Origin: a virus | Virus record (IMG/VR): IMGVR_UViG_3300029309_000090 | Span: 314 to 37,903 of that record | Reading direction: 5' to 3' (one strand) | DNA length: 37,590 nt | Shown here: piece by piece, positions 31,888 to 37,590 of the stretch | How positions within the stretch are numbered: position 1 is the first letter of the stretch | How the letters are laid out: every line of letters begins with the position of its first letter | Notes under the pieces: generated by a model | Told to the model about the DNA's origin: nothing | Databases searched by the model: none | The model's input: the letters and a program-made list of their open reading frames with translations, nothing else | Program-made: the position numbers and the translations under genes

Positions 31888-32391
31888 ATGTTTTTTAGAA
31901 AATCAGAGCCACAAATAACAAAAGAAGGTATTGAGCTTATAAAGTATTTCGAGGGATGTCCCACAGACTCTGAAGGTAATGCAGTTGCTTATCGTTGCCA
32001 GGCTAATAAAAAAACCATAGGGTTTGGCAGTTTATATCTTAAAGACGGCACTAAAGTAGAGGATGGCATGAAAATTACTATGCAAGAAGCAGAAGATCTG
32101 CTTGCACACGAACTCAAAAAGTATGAGAAATATGTAAACAGCTATGTGGAAGTAGACCTTAACTCAGATCAATTTTCGTCTTGTGTTGCTCTTTGTTTTA
32201 ACATAGGTGGAAATGCGTTTGCATCCTCCTCAGCCTTAAAAAGAATAAACGCCAAGGAGTGGGCTGATGTTCCAGAAAAAATAAAACTATGGAATAAAGT
32301 AACTGTTGATGGCGAAAAGGTGGTATCAGACGGCTTGGTGGCTAGAAGAGAAGCGGAGGCTCTGCTCTTCCAGTCCAAACCGTGGAGGTAA
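31888..32391 (+). CDS. Phage lysozyme, GH24 (T4-type), Cys variant
   Basis: A 167-residue endolysin. The GH24 active site reads E22 (KYFEGC), C37 (AYRCQANKKT) and T43 (KKTIGFGS). Cys replaces the usual Asp, a variant that is known and active in this family, and the Glu-Cys gap is 14 residues instead of about 8. Further support comes from SDQFSSCVALCFNIGGNAF and GLVARREAEALLF. It cleaves peptidoglycan after holin action. There is no signal peptide or SAR segment. An in-frame TTG at 31873 would add five residues. The holin genes are far away, near 1440 and 6542. Confidence 0.88.
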   Translation: MFFRKSEPQITKEGIELIKYFEGCPTDSEGNAVAYRCQANKKTIGFGSLYLKDGTKVEDGMKITMQEAEDLLAHELKKYEKYVNSYVEVDLNSDQFSSCVALCFNIGGNAFASSSALKRINAKEWADVPEKIKLWNKVTVDGEKVVSDGLVARREAEALLFQSKPWR

Positions 32392-32411
32392 CTGGGGGAA
32401 AAAGAAAAAAA

Positions 32412-33917
32412 TCACATATTCTTTAAAATGTGTGCAATAACATCTACTGTCCAACCATTACCCAACATCTTATATCTCTGTGTATTAGAAACACCATCAG
32501 TATAATTATCTGGAACAGTCTGAAGTCTCTCACACTCTAGAGGTGTAAGCTTTCTCCAATAGACATCATTTTTTGTCAGCACATTATCTTTCTGAACTGT
32601 GGATAAGTTGTTAGTCTTTTGGTCTCTTCTAAGTTCAAGCATCTGTGTAGTCTTACCAGCTACTGAACCTTTATGATCTTGTCTGACACCATCAACTTTA
32701 TATCTGCCAACCATTCTGCCACAAGCCACTTTTGGTTCTCTGTTGCCACCACCCATAGTATTTAGAGTTGGTGCTTTACCTTCTGGACTATAAACTCTTT
32801 TCAAAATGTCATGTCCATTGATATCAACAGCCGTGCCTATTTGAATTAGTTTATCTGCATTACCATGTGTAAGAGTGGGCGACTTTCCTTCATCACTATA
32901 AACCCTTTGTTTAGTTTCATAGACACCATCTTTGATCTCAAACTCCATGATCTGCTTATCAAAAGCATCTGTTGTTATTCCTAAAACTTCTTTTAATTTA
33001 TACCAAACATCATCACTTGGTATTGCAAAACTGCTATCAGTTCTAAACCAATGCTCTACTTTTGTAAGTGGCATGTCAGTTTCTATTGCTATCGTTTTGT
33101 TTGTTTTGCCAGAATAAGTTTTAAAAACCCTCAATAAATGCTGTAAGTTTGGTATATCAACTTTATGCTTTCTAACTTTTACTTTTTCAATAAGTTTTCC
33201 AACTTGTTGTGGTCTTCCTTTGTTATCACAAGCAAGATAATCTCCCTGTCTACCATTTTTGACATATTCCATTGCTGATAAATTACTAGCCTTTTCTTTA
33301 GTTTGATCTATCATGCAGTTTCTCTCCCCATTTCTTTTAACAAACTTGTCAGACATTTTTGTAAATTTCTGGGGTTCTTTCTCTAAAATATCTTTTAAAA
33401 CTATGCCCTTGTCTTTTGGTTGTGTTATGCCCTCAATGTTTGTCCAATAAAGCCTCTGCCTCGACTGGGCGGAAAGAAGAGAAGAATTAATCAAGATAGG
33501 CTCAATACCAAATAAAATCTCTGGATAACACTTTGACACTTGTTCTGATATCACATCAATAAACTCTTTCTTCATTCTTACATTTTCTAATAAGAAGTAT
33601 TTAGGTTTTATTTCTTTAAGTAGTCTAATAAACTCAAAGAACAATGCTGATCTAGGATCATCAAAAGCTAATTGTTTGCCAGCAAAACTAAAGCCCTGAC
33701 AAGGAGATCCAGCTAATATTAGATCGACATCTTTAAAATCTTCTGCTTTTAATTTGGTAATATCTCCTACCTGGACTGTTTCTGGATAGTTTTTTTGTGT
33801 GATTTCAATAGCATATTTATCAATCTCACTCGCATAATAAGTGTCGACAGATACTCCTAATTTATTAAGAGCAATCTGCCCACAACTCATACCATCAAAT
33901 AATGATAAGACCTTCAC
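32412..33917 (-). CDS. DNA (cytosine-5) methyltransferase
   Basis: A 501-residue C5 methyltransferase. Motif I LSLFDGMSCG, motif IV GSPCQGFS with catalytic C73, motif VI LLENV with E111, motif VIII QSRQRLYWTNI, motif IX LTPLECERLQTVPDNY and motif X MLGNGWTV are all present, so it should be active. The long target-recognition region (about 200-440) contains a helical segment (HWFRTDSSFAIPSDDVW) and a duplicated RVYSxEGKxPTL phrase. The target site cannot be read. No cognate restriction enzyme is visible, so it is probably an orphan that masks phage DNA. It is convergent with the lysozyme gene. Confidence 0.93.
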   Translation of the reverse strand: MKVLSLFDGMSCGQIALNKLGVSVDTYYASEIDKYAIEITQKNYPETVQVGDITKLKAEDFKDVDLILAGSPCQGFSFAGKQLAFDDPRSALFFEFIRLLKEIKPKYFLLENVRMKKEFIDVISEQVSKCYPEILFGIEPILINSSLLSAQSRQRLYWTNIEGITQPKDKGIVLKDILEKEPQKFTKMSDKFVKRNGERNCMIDQTKEKASNLSAMEYVKNGRQGDYLACDNKGRPQQVGKLIEKVKVRKHKVDIPNLQHLLRVFKTYSGKTNKTIAIETDMPLTKVEHWFRTDSSFAIPSDDVWYKLKEVLGITTDAFDKQIMEFEIKDGVYETKQRVYSDEGKSPTLTHGNADKLIQIGTAVDINGHDILKRVYSPEGKAPTLNTMGGGNREPKVACGRMVGRYKVDGVRQDHKGSVAGKTTQMLELRRDQKTNNLSTVQKDNVLTKNDVYWRKLTPLECERLQTVPDNYTDGVSNTQRYKMLGNGWTVDVIAHILKNM

Positions 33918-34060
33918 TTCTCAACAATTTCTGCTAAATTATCATCAGCGTTAATAAGATCATCTGTAAAGTTAGACACTAACTCTTTGATTTTAGGTGT
34001 CAATTCTCCTCCGTGATCTAAGATAGCGTTGTAAATTCTGTCCCTCAATGTGTCATTCAT
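33914..34060 (-). CDS. Small acidic phage protein (48 aa)
   Basis: A 48-residue ORF. The ATG at 34060 overlaps the stop of the upstream gene (ATGA), and its own stop overlaps the methyltransferase start (ATGA), so coupling favours it over the longer form from 34111. It is helical and acidic (NDTLRDRIYNAILDHGGELTPKIKELVSNFTDDL). Function unknown. Confidence 0.5.
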   Translation of the reverse strand: MNDTLRDRIYNAILDHGGELTPKIKELVSNFTDDLINADDNLAEIVEK

Positions 34061-34302
34061 AGTCCTAATATTTCTCCAGTTATACATTTTCTCATATAGT
34101 CTTTTGTCCATTTAAAATCTTTAAACAAAAAAGATTCCTGGATCTCACCATAGCTATCATACAGATCATATAAATCTACAGATGGCTCTCCTTTTTCTTT
34201 TACAAAAAGATAGTTTCCGATTTTCGCCACTTTGTTTATATCAGAACTTTCTAACATATGACCTCTGTTTCCTAACCATTGTACTGCATCATCAATTTTC
34301 AC
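34057..34302 (-). CDS. Small phage protein, unknown function (81 aa)
   Basis: An 81-residue protein from GTG 34302, chosen for the GGAGGTGG ribosome-binding site just upstream. An ATG at 34356 lies inside the neighbouring gene. It contains KIDDAVQWLGNRGHML and an Asp/Tyr-rich middle (DLYDLYDSYGE). No family recognised. Confidence 0.5.
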   Translation of the reverse strand: MKIDDAVQWLGNRGHMLESSDINKVAKIGNYLFVKEKGEPSVDLYDLYDSYGEIQESFLFKDFKWTKDYMRKCITGEILGL

Positions 34303-34312
34303 CTTCCACCTC

Positions 34313-34513
34313 CTATAATTGCCTTGATGAGTAGAAGTCATCCCAAAACTCATCAATACTAAGACGCATTTTTATTGGATCTTTATGTGTTGATAGTTTT
34401 ATTGATGGAACACCCTCATATTTATCTACTGCGACAAGATCGCACTTGTTAAATTTGTGCCAACCACCACCCCATTTAGGGATGGTTTGGGTTTTGTTTG
34501 TTTTCCAATTCAT
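34313..34513 (-). CDS. Small phage protein, unknown function (66 aa)
   Basis: A 66-residue protein with a start overlapping the preceding stop (ATGA). Phrases are IPKWGGGWHKFNKCDLVAVDKYEGVPSIKL and RLSIDEFWDDFY, reminiscent of compact regulatory or capping folds, but no family was recognised. Confidence 0.5.
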   Translation of the reverse strand: MNWKTNKTQTIPKWGGGWHKFNKCDLVAVDKYEGVPSIKLSTHKDPIKMRLSIDEFWDDFYSSRQL

Positions 34514-34983
34514 ACTTCCTCCGTGCCTATAACATTGCCGTCAATATCAGTTTCTATTAAAGTGCCGTAAGTTTTACTGCCAGCAATTCCAAAAAACTTT
34601 TCAGCTACATCTTCTGAGCAAAGTTGTAAATTATTGCCATCCTCTTTATCTAAGTTTTTGATAATAAAAGGATGTTTCTTAGCCCTTGGTCTATAACCAT
34701 ATAAAACAAAGTTATTGGCATTAATTTTAGCTACTTTTTCATTATCTAATGACATAACATAAGACTGAGTTTCTCTCCACTCCATCTCTCTCTTTAGTTC
34801 TTTTTCCTCAACAGATAAACTATTTTCAAAAGAAATTCTAAAGCCGTTAAATTTGACACTATCTTCATCATAAGTAGAACTTCCAAGTTCAAATTTGAAG
34901 CCCATATTTTTTAAAGGTTCTGTCAAAATAACTTCTAATTCTTCTCTTAACATTTTTATGTTTTTTTTGTTCATATTGCTCAT
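34510..34983 (-). CDS. Phage accessory protein, unknown function (157 aa)
   Basis: A 157-residue protein coupled by ATGA to the genes on both sides. It starts with a helix (KNIKMLREELEVILTEPLKNMGFKFELG), followed by a beta hairpin-rich domain (VKFNGFRISFENSLSVEEKELKREMEW) and a C-terminal mixed domain. A function could not be assigned. Confidence 0.55.
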   Translation of the reverse strand: MSNMNKKNIKMLREELEVILTEPLKNMGFKFELGSSTYDEDSVKFNGFRISFENSLSVEEKELKREMEWRETQSYVMSLDNEKVAKINANNFVLYGYRPRAKKHPFIIKNLDKEDGNNLQLCSEDVAEKFFGIAGSKTYGTLIETDIDGNVIGTEEV

Positions 34984-35354
34984 GCTGTCACCTCATAATA
35001 ATCATCATGTAGATCTATCGTAATGTTTCCACCTAATGCCATCCTTTCTAATTGGTCATTAGTAAGATTGACATTTATAGCAAAATCATCACGGCTGACA
35101 CAATAGGCATCTTCCCACACATTCTCGTTATGCTTGGGATTGTATCCACTCGCATAAACAACAGTTCCATTTGCTGTACCGCTTTTTTTAGAGTCGTAAG
35201 CCTCCATTAAATAGATACCATCATCTTTAACAAGATAAAAAGATTTATCTGTTGTGTATTTATCACGATAAGCAATTTTAAAATTACTATTGGTTATTGT
35301 TTCTTTAGCCAATTTGACTAAAGCCTTATTAGAATTAAATTTTAATTTAGACAT
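34980..35354 (-). CDS. DUF3085-like phage protein
   Basis: A 124-residue protein. The run FYLVKDDGIYLMEAYDSK...NGTVVYASGYNPKHNENVWEDA...RDDFAINV matches the DUF3085 pattern (VKDxGVYLM, YAxGYxP, VWE, DDF). The family occurs in phages and mobile elements and its function is unknown. It lies directly downstream of a strong intergenic hairpin (35383-35420), with AGGAGGGAAT before its ATG. Confidence 0.75.
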   Translation of the reverse strand: MSKLKFNSNKALVKLAKETITNSNFKIAYRDKYTTDKSFYLVKDDGIYLMEAYDSKKSGTANGTVVYASGYNPKHNENVWEDAYCVSRDDFAINVNLTNDQLERMALGGNITIDLHDDYYEVTA

Positions 35355-35382
35355 ATTCCCTCCTATTGTTTATATGTTCTAG

Positions 35383-35420
35383 ACTTTCTCAGCCCCCCCA
35401 TTTGGGGGGAAAAAGAAAGT
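35383..35420. other. Strong intergenic hairpin (not a classic terminator)
   Basis: A 38-nt inverted repeat: ACTTTCT (35383-35389) pairs with AGAAAGT (35414-35420), and inside it six C at 35394-35399 pair with six G at 35404-35409 across the loop ATTT. There is no U tract on either strand after the stem, so it is unlikely to be a simple rho-independent terminator. It may be an RNA-processing or stability element, or an attenuator, between the two leftward genes that flank it. Confidence 0.6.
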
Positions 35421-35429
35421 TTCGCAAAA

Positions 35430-35687
35430 TCATTGCTCATCAGTAGAACTATTATCATTCTGATCTAATATCTTGTTTTGTGCTTCTTCCACCGCATCAT
35501 AAAATCTCTGCAACAGAGATCCACATAAACGACCACCAGAGCCCCCATTCCTAACTCTAATAACATAGTCAATTAATTCATTATTAAGCTTTTTAGCTTT
35601 TCTTAATTGTTCACTAAGTCCATATATAAGCTCTCTAGCCGTTGCTGTGTCTGAGTAATCGTATTCAGTTGCTTTATCTAAATTCAT
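35430..35687 (-). CDS. Small phage protein, unknown function (85 aa)
   Basis: An 85-residue protein, helical (TARELIYGLSEQLRKAKKLNNELIDYVIRVR), with a Gly-rich turn (NGGSGGRLCGSLLQRFYDAVEEAQ) and an acidic tail. It ends about 10 nt before the hairpin. No family recognised. Confidence 0.55.
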   Translation of the reverse strand: MNLDKATEYDYSDTATARELIYGLSEQLRKAKKLNNELIDYVIRVRNGGSGGRLCGSLLQRFYDAVEEAQNKILDQNDNSSTDEQ

Positions 35688-35689
35688 AT

Positions 35690-36148
35690 TTAACCTCCCC
35701 CCAAAATGACATCATCAAACCATTTATATTGATGTTTATTTATCATAAGCCGTTCAAACTTTGTTCTATATGATAGGCAATGATAATAATTTTCATTTGG
35801 GTTATCTGTTACTATCAATTTAGACACATGCCATTGATCATCTTTAAATAAATATATATATTCAGCAAATATATCTTTTTGAAAGTATTTCATAAATGTA
35901 TATTCATTTGGAAAATGTTTTGATTTTGTGTCTTCTCCTCTCCATGAGTTATAAAAACGACTCTGTTTAATAGTAGGTTTTAAAACAGAACAATCGTTTT
36001 CATTAATTATTGATGATGCTTTGTCAAAGTTGTTGTAATGTTTTTTAAGCATTACACCAAGATATTTTATATAGCCATCTGAATGACAATAAACGCTTTT
36101 TATTGATCCGTCAGCGTTTTCAATTGCTATCTCTGATCTTGTAGCCAT
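35690..36148 (-). CDS. Conserved-type phage protein (MATRSEIAIE family), unknown function
   Basis: A 152-residue protein. The opening MATRSEIAIENADGSIKSVYCHSDGYIKYLGVMLKKHY matches a widespread phage protein type that begins (M)(A/S)TRSxIxIxxxDGSxxxVYCHxDGY. The family's role is unknown. The C-terminal half (KDIFAEYIYLFKDDQWHVSKL) is a mixed domain. It lies 2 nt from its neighbours on each side. Confidence 0.7.
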   Translation of the reverse strand: MATRSEIAIENADGSIKSVYCHSDGYIKYLGVMLKKHYNNFDKASSIINENDCSVLKPTIKQSRFYNSWRGEDTKSKHFPNEYTFMKYFQKDIFAEYIYLFKDDQWHVSKLIVTDNPNENYYHCLSYRTKFERLMINKHQYKWFDDVILGGG

Positions 36149-36150
36149 TT

Positions 36151-36489
36151 TTATATCCCTCCGTTGTATTGTGCGATCTCTTTAACAAACTCTTGATCTT
36201 CATGATGCATATCATCAATTTGATCTAAAAGCTCTTGATATGATCCCTCATATCCCTCGTATGGTGTCGTATAAAAGCTGTAAAGCTTCCCAGACTCCTC
36301 ATTAAGCATAGCTACTTGATACTCTGAATTTGTGAGGAATACATAACCAGAGTTCATATTGAACCCAACCTTAATTCCATCATCATCAAAGTCATCTGGT
36401 AAACCTTTGCCAATTGCTGTCAAAAGTTTACCCGCTTCTTTAAGTTCTCTATATCCGAACTTTCCTAAATCTTCTGTATAACCACTCAT
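36151..36489 (-). CDS. Conserved-type phage protein, unknown function (112 aa)
   Basis: A 112-residue protein. ATG 36489 follows a GGAGGTTAT ribosome-binding site and gives the usual family start (MSGYTEDLGKFGYRELKEAG). An in-frame ATG at 36525 would lie in the control region. Core phrases are GLPDDFDDDGIKVGFNMNSGYVFLTNSEYQVAM and TPYEGYEGSYQELLDQIDDMH. It is the first gene of the leftward accessory cluster. Function unknown. Confidence 0.7.
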   Translation of the reverse strand: MSGYTEDLGKFGYRELKEAGKLLTAIGKGLPDDFDDDGIKVGFNMNSGYVFLTNSEYQVAMLNEESGKLYSFYTTPYEGYEGSYQELLDQIDDMHHEDQEFVKEIAQYNGGI

Positions 36490-36722
36490 ATAACCTCCAT
36501 TAATTAAGTAATTAAATGTATACATTACATGACATATGAACAGAATGCAAGAATTAAATAGTAAAAAGATTTAATTAATTTAAGATCTCTAATTTATAAC
36601 AATTCCTGGATCCTACCTGGTCGAATTGGGGAAAAGAAAAAAGAAGGCAACAACCAAAGCAACTACACTTATAAAGCATAGATATATATAATAAGAAGAG
36701 ACATAAAGAGAGGTTATTAATT
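36490..36722. promoter_or_regulatory. Divergent control region between accessory cluster and terS
   Basis: This 233-bp AT-rich gap separates two diverging gene sets. It contains a perfect palindrome ATGTATACAT (36516-36525) near the leftward start, a possible rightward -10 box TATAAT (36687-36692) without a good -35, and a polypurine run GGGGAAAAGAAAAAAG (36628-36643). No repressor gene is adjacent. Confidence 0.5.
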
Positions 36723-37133
36723 ATGAGTATTAAAGGTAAACCATTAAATCAAAGATACGCTGAATTTGTTCAGCATTTTATGAGGACAAAGAACGCAACA
36801 GAGTCCGCCAAACTGTGCGGATATTCTGAAAGGTCGGCTTCTAATATTGCGTATCGATTGATGAGAAAAGATGAGATAAAAAAAATGATTGCATTTGAGC
36901 AAGAAAAGACCCAAGAAAGGCATTTAAAAGAGCATGAGGACATCATAGAACGCTTAAAAGAGGAAGCATTAGGTGATGTAGTCGGTCATACTGGTGGATC
37001 TCGTATAAAAGCACTAGAACTATTAATGAAATATTACGGAATGATTGACGAAAAACAAAAGCTTGAAGTAAATATGAAAGAAAGCGGATGGTTTGAAAGC
37101 TTAGATTTCCTGGATAAAGAATCACTTAATTAA
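36723..37133 (+). CDS. terS: Terminase small subunit
   Basis: A 136-residue protein of the Terminase_2 type: LNQRYAEFVQHFMRTKNATESAKLCGYSERSASNIAYRLMRKDEIKKMI is the N-terminal helix-turn-helix that binds the packaging site, followed by a coiled coil (FEQEKTQERHLKEHEDIIERLKEE) for oligomer assembly and a C-terminal tail ending WFESLDFLDKESLN that would contact TerL. It lies upstream of the large subunit across a 132-bp gap. Confidence 0.9.
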   Translation: MSIKGKPLNQRYAEFVQHFMRTKNATESAKLCGYSERSASNIAYRLMRKDEIKKMIAFEQEKTQERHLKEHEDIIERLKEEALGDVVGHTGGSRIKALELLMKYYGMIDEKQKLEVNMKESGWFESLDFLDKESLN

Positions 37134-37265
37134 CGTGATACTTTAAAAAGCTCAATATATGCATAAACAAAGGCACACAGACAAAAAGGGGGGAGTGCTG
37201 GACACGGCTACACCTATATATATATACCCTATATACCCCTATGACCTTAAGGGGGGTATGTAATT
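37134..37265. other. terS-terL intergenic region with repeats, candidate packaging (cos/pac) site
   Basis: A 132-bp gap unusual for this compact genome. It contains two runs of six G (around 37187 and 37251), a TATATA/ACCCCTA-type tandem stretch (37213-37241), and a hairpin CCCCT (37237-37241)/AGGGG around a nine-base loop, followed by GTATG. Packaging sites often lie within or next to terS. This is only positional evidence. Confidence 0.35.
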
Positions 37266-37590
37266 TTGGAAGTCCAAATTGAAAAAAATAAAATTTCAAA
37301 AATTATAAAAACCTTCAAAACGAATCTGCCTCTTTATGCAGAACATTGTTTAAAAATCATAGACAAACAAGGTAATTTAATTGACTTCAAATTCAACGAA
37401 GCACAAAGATTATTAGACGAGATGATTAATGAGCAATATTCTCATCATGGTAGGGTGAGAATGCTCATCTTAAAGAGTCGTCAGACGGGTATTTCTACCT
37501 ATTGTCAGGCACGAGGTTTTTGGAAGACAAATACTGAGCAGAATCAGAATGCTGTAGTAGTGTCGCACTTGAATGAATCAACCAAAGCTA
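37266..37590 (+). CDS. terL: Terminase large subunit, N-terminal part, partial
   Basis: An open frame of 108 codons running off the right edge. From TTG 37266 (a stop codon lies 18 bases upstream in frame, and no ATG fits) it encodes FKFNEAQRLLDEM, then the ATPase Walker-A-like LKSRQTGIST (residues 69-78) and AVVVSHLNESTKA, the adenine-binding and motor start of phage TerL proteins. Q-motif-like residues lie before it. TerL cuts and pumps DNA into the prohead. Confidence 0.88.
   Translation, partial: MEVQIEKNKISKIIKTFKTNLPLYAEHCLKIIDKQGNLIDFKFNEAQRLLDEMINEQYSHHGRVRMLILKSRQTGISTYCQARGFWKTNTEQNQNAVVVSHLNESTKA

Noticed and set aside
36600-36630. tRNA-like 3' end (GGTCGAATTGGG) as an att core
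   Set aside because: It resembles a T-loop only loosely (lacks GGTTCGA), there is no matching acceptor stem, and it is far from the integrase.

Overview
The window is an AT-rich, gene-dense stretch of a tailed-phage genome or prophage, probably temperate and marine. Phage hallmarks present are a small terminase, the start of a large terminase, internal virion (ejection) proteins, a gpJ-like tail fibre, an S74-type self-cleaving tail-spike end, holin-like proteins, a lysozyme, a lambda-type exonuclease with an Erf annealing protein, a DnaB-like helicase and a tyrosine integrase. The virion genes look podovirus-like (several small ejection proteins next to a giant one). Marine origin is inferred from the style of the small basic proteins and fibre domains. 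The host cannot be named. Portal, scaffold and capsid genes are missing and presumably lie beyond the right edge after terL, with the left edge joining the tail region of the same genome. No tRNA, rRNA, CRISPR array or insertion sequence was seen, and no gene-free stretch exceeds 300 bases.

Layout. (1) 2-23178, all rightward and mostly overlapping: tail-fibre end, tail proteins, a holin-like protein, then an unusual cassette at 1771-6533 (csgF, csgG, a curlin-repeat protein, a FecR-domain protein and a CHASE2 adenylate cyclase), a 3-TM holin, a thermonuclease, tail proteins and ejection proteins ending in a 1891-residue polyvalent protein. (2) 23237-27156, leftward: erf, exo, a ribbon-helix-helix-like protein, an SSB-like protein, a DUF6447-like protein, a PD-(D/E)XK nuclease, two tiny proteins and the integrase. 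(3) 27257-32391, rightward from a divergent promoter region: a winged-helix replication protein with an internal iteron-like repeat, DnaB helicase, a Ref-family nuclease, a DUF3310 protein, a run of very small basic proteins, a 37-residue Trp-repeat peptide and a lysozyme. (4) 32412-36489, leftward: a cytosine-5 DNA methyltransferase and nine small accessory proteins. (5) 36723-37590, rightward: terS and the start of terL.

The most notable system is the 1771-6533 cassette. CsgG (outer-membrane curli pore), CsgF (pore-coupling factor) and a secreted curlin-repeat substrate form a minimal type VIII (curli) secretion set. They are followed without a gap by a periplasmic FecR-domain protein and a CHASE2 class III cyclase with all catalytic residues. 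The whole set sits between two holin-like genes in the late operon. Curli genes have been reported in some marine phages (pelagimyophages and a methylophage, from memory), but I do not know of a phage set that includes a substrate, a FecR protein and an adenylate cyclase. A plausible reading is that the phage alters the infected or lysogenic cell surface and couples this to cAMP signalling. That is inference.

Other points of note are iterons inside the replication gene, a 27-bp-periodic Trp-rich mini-gene, a large intergenic hairpin at 35383-35420, a lysozyme with Cys in place of the usual catalytic Asp, and a possible frameshift at the start of the GNAT-like gene near 13910.
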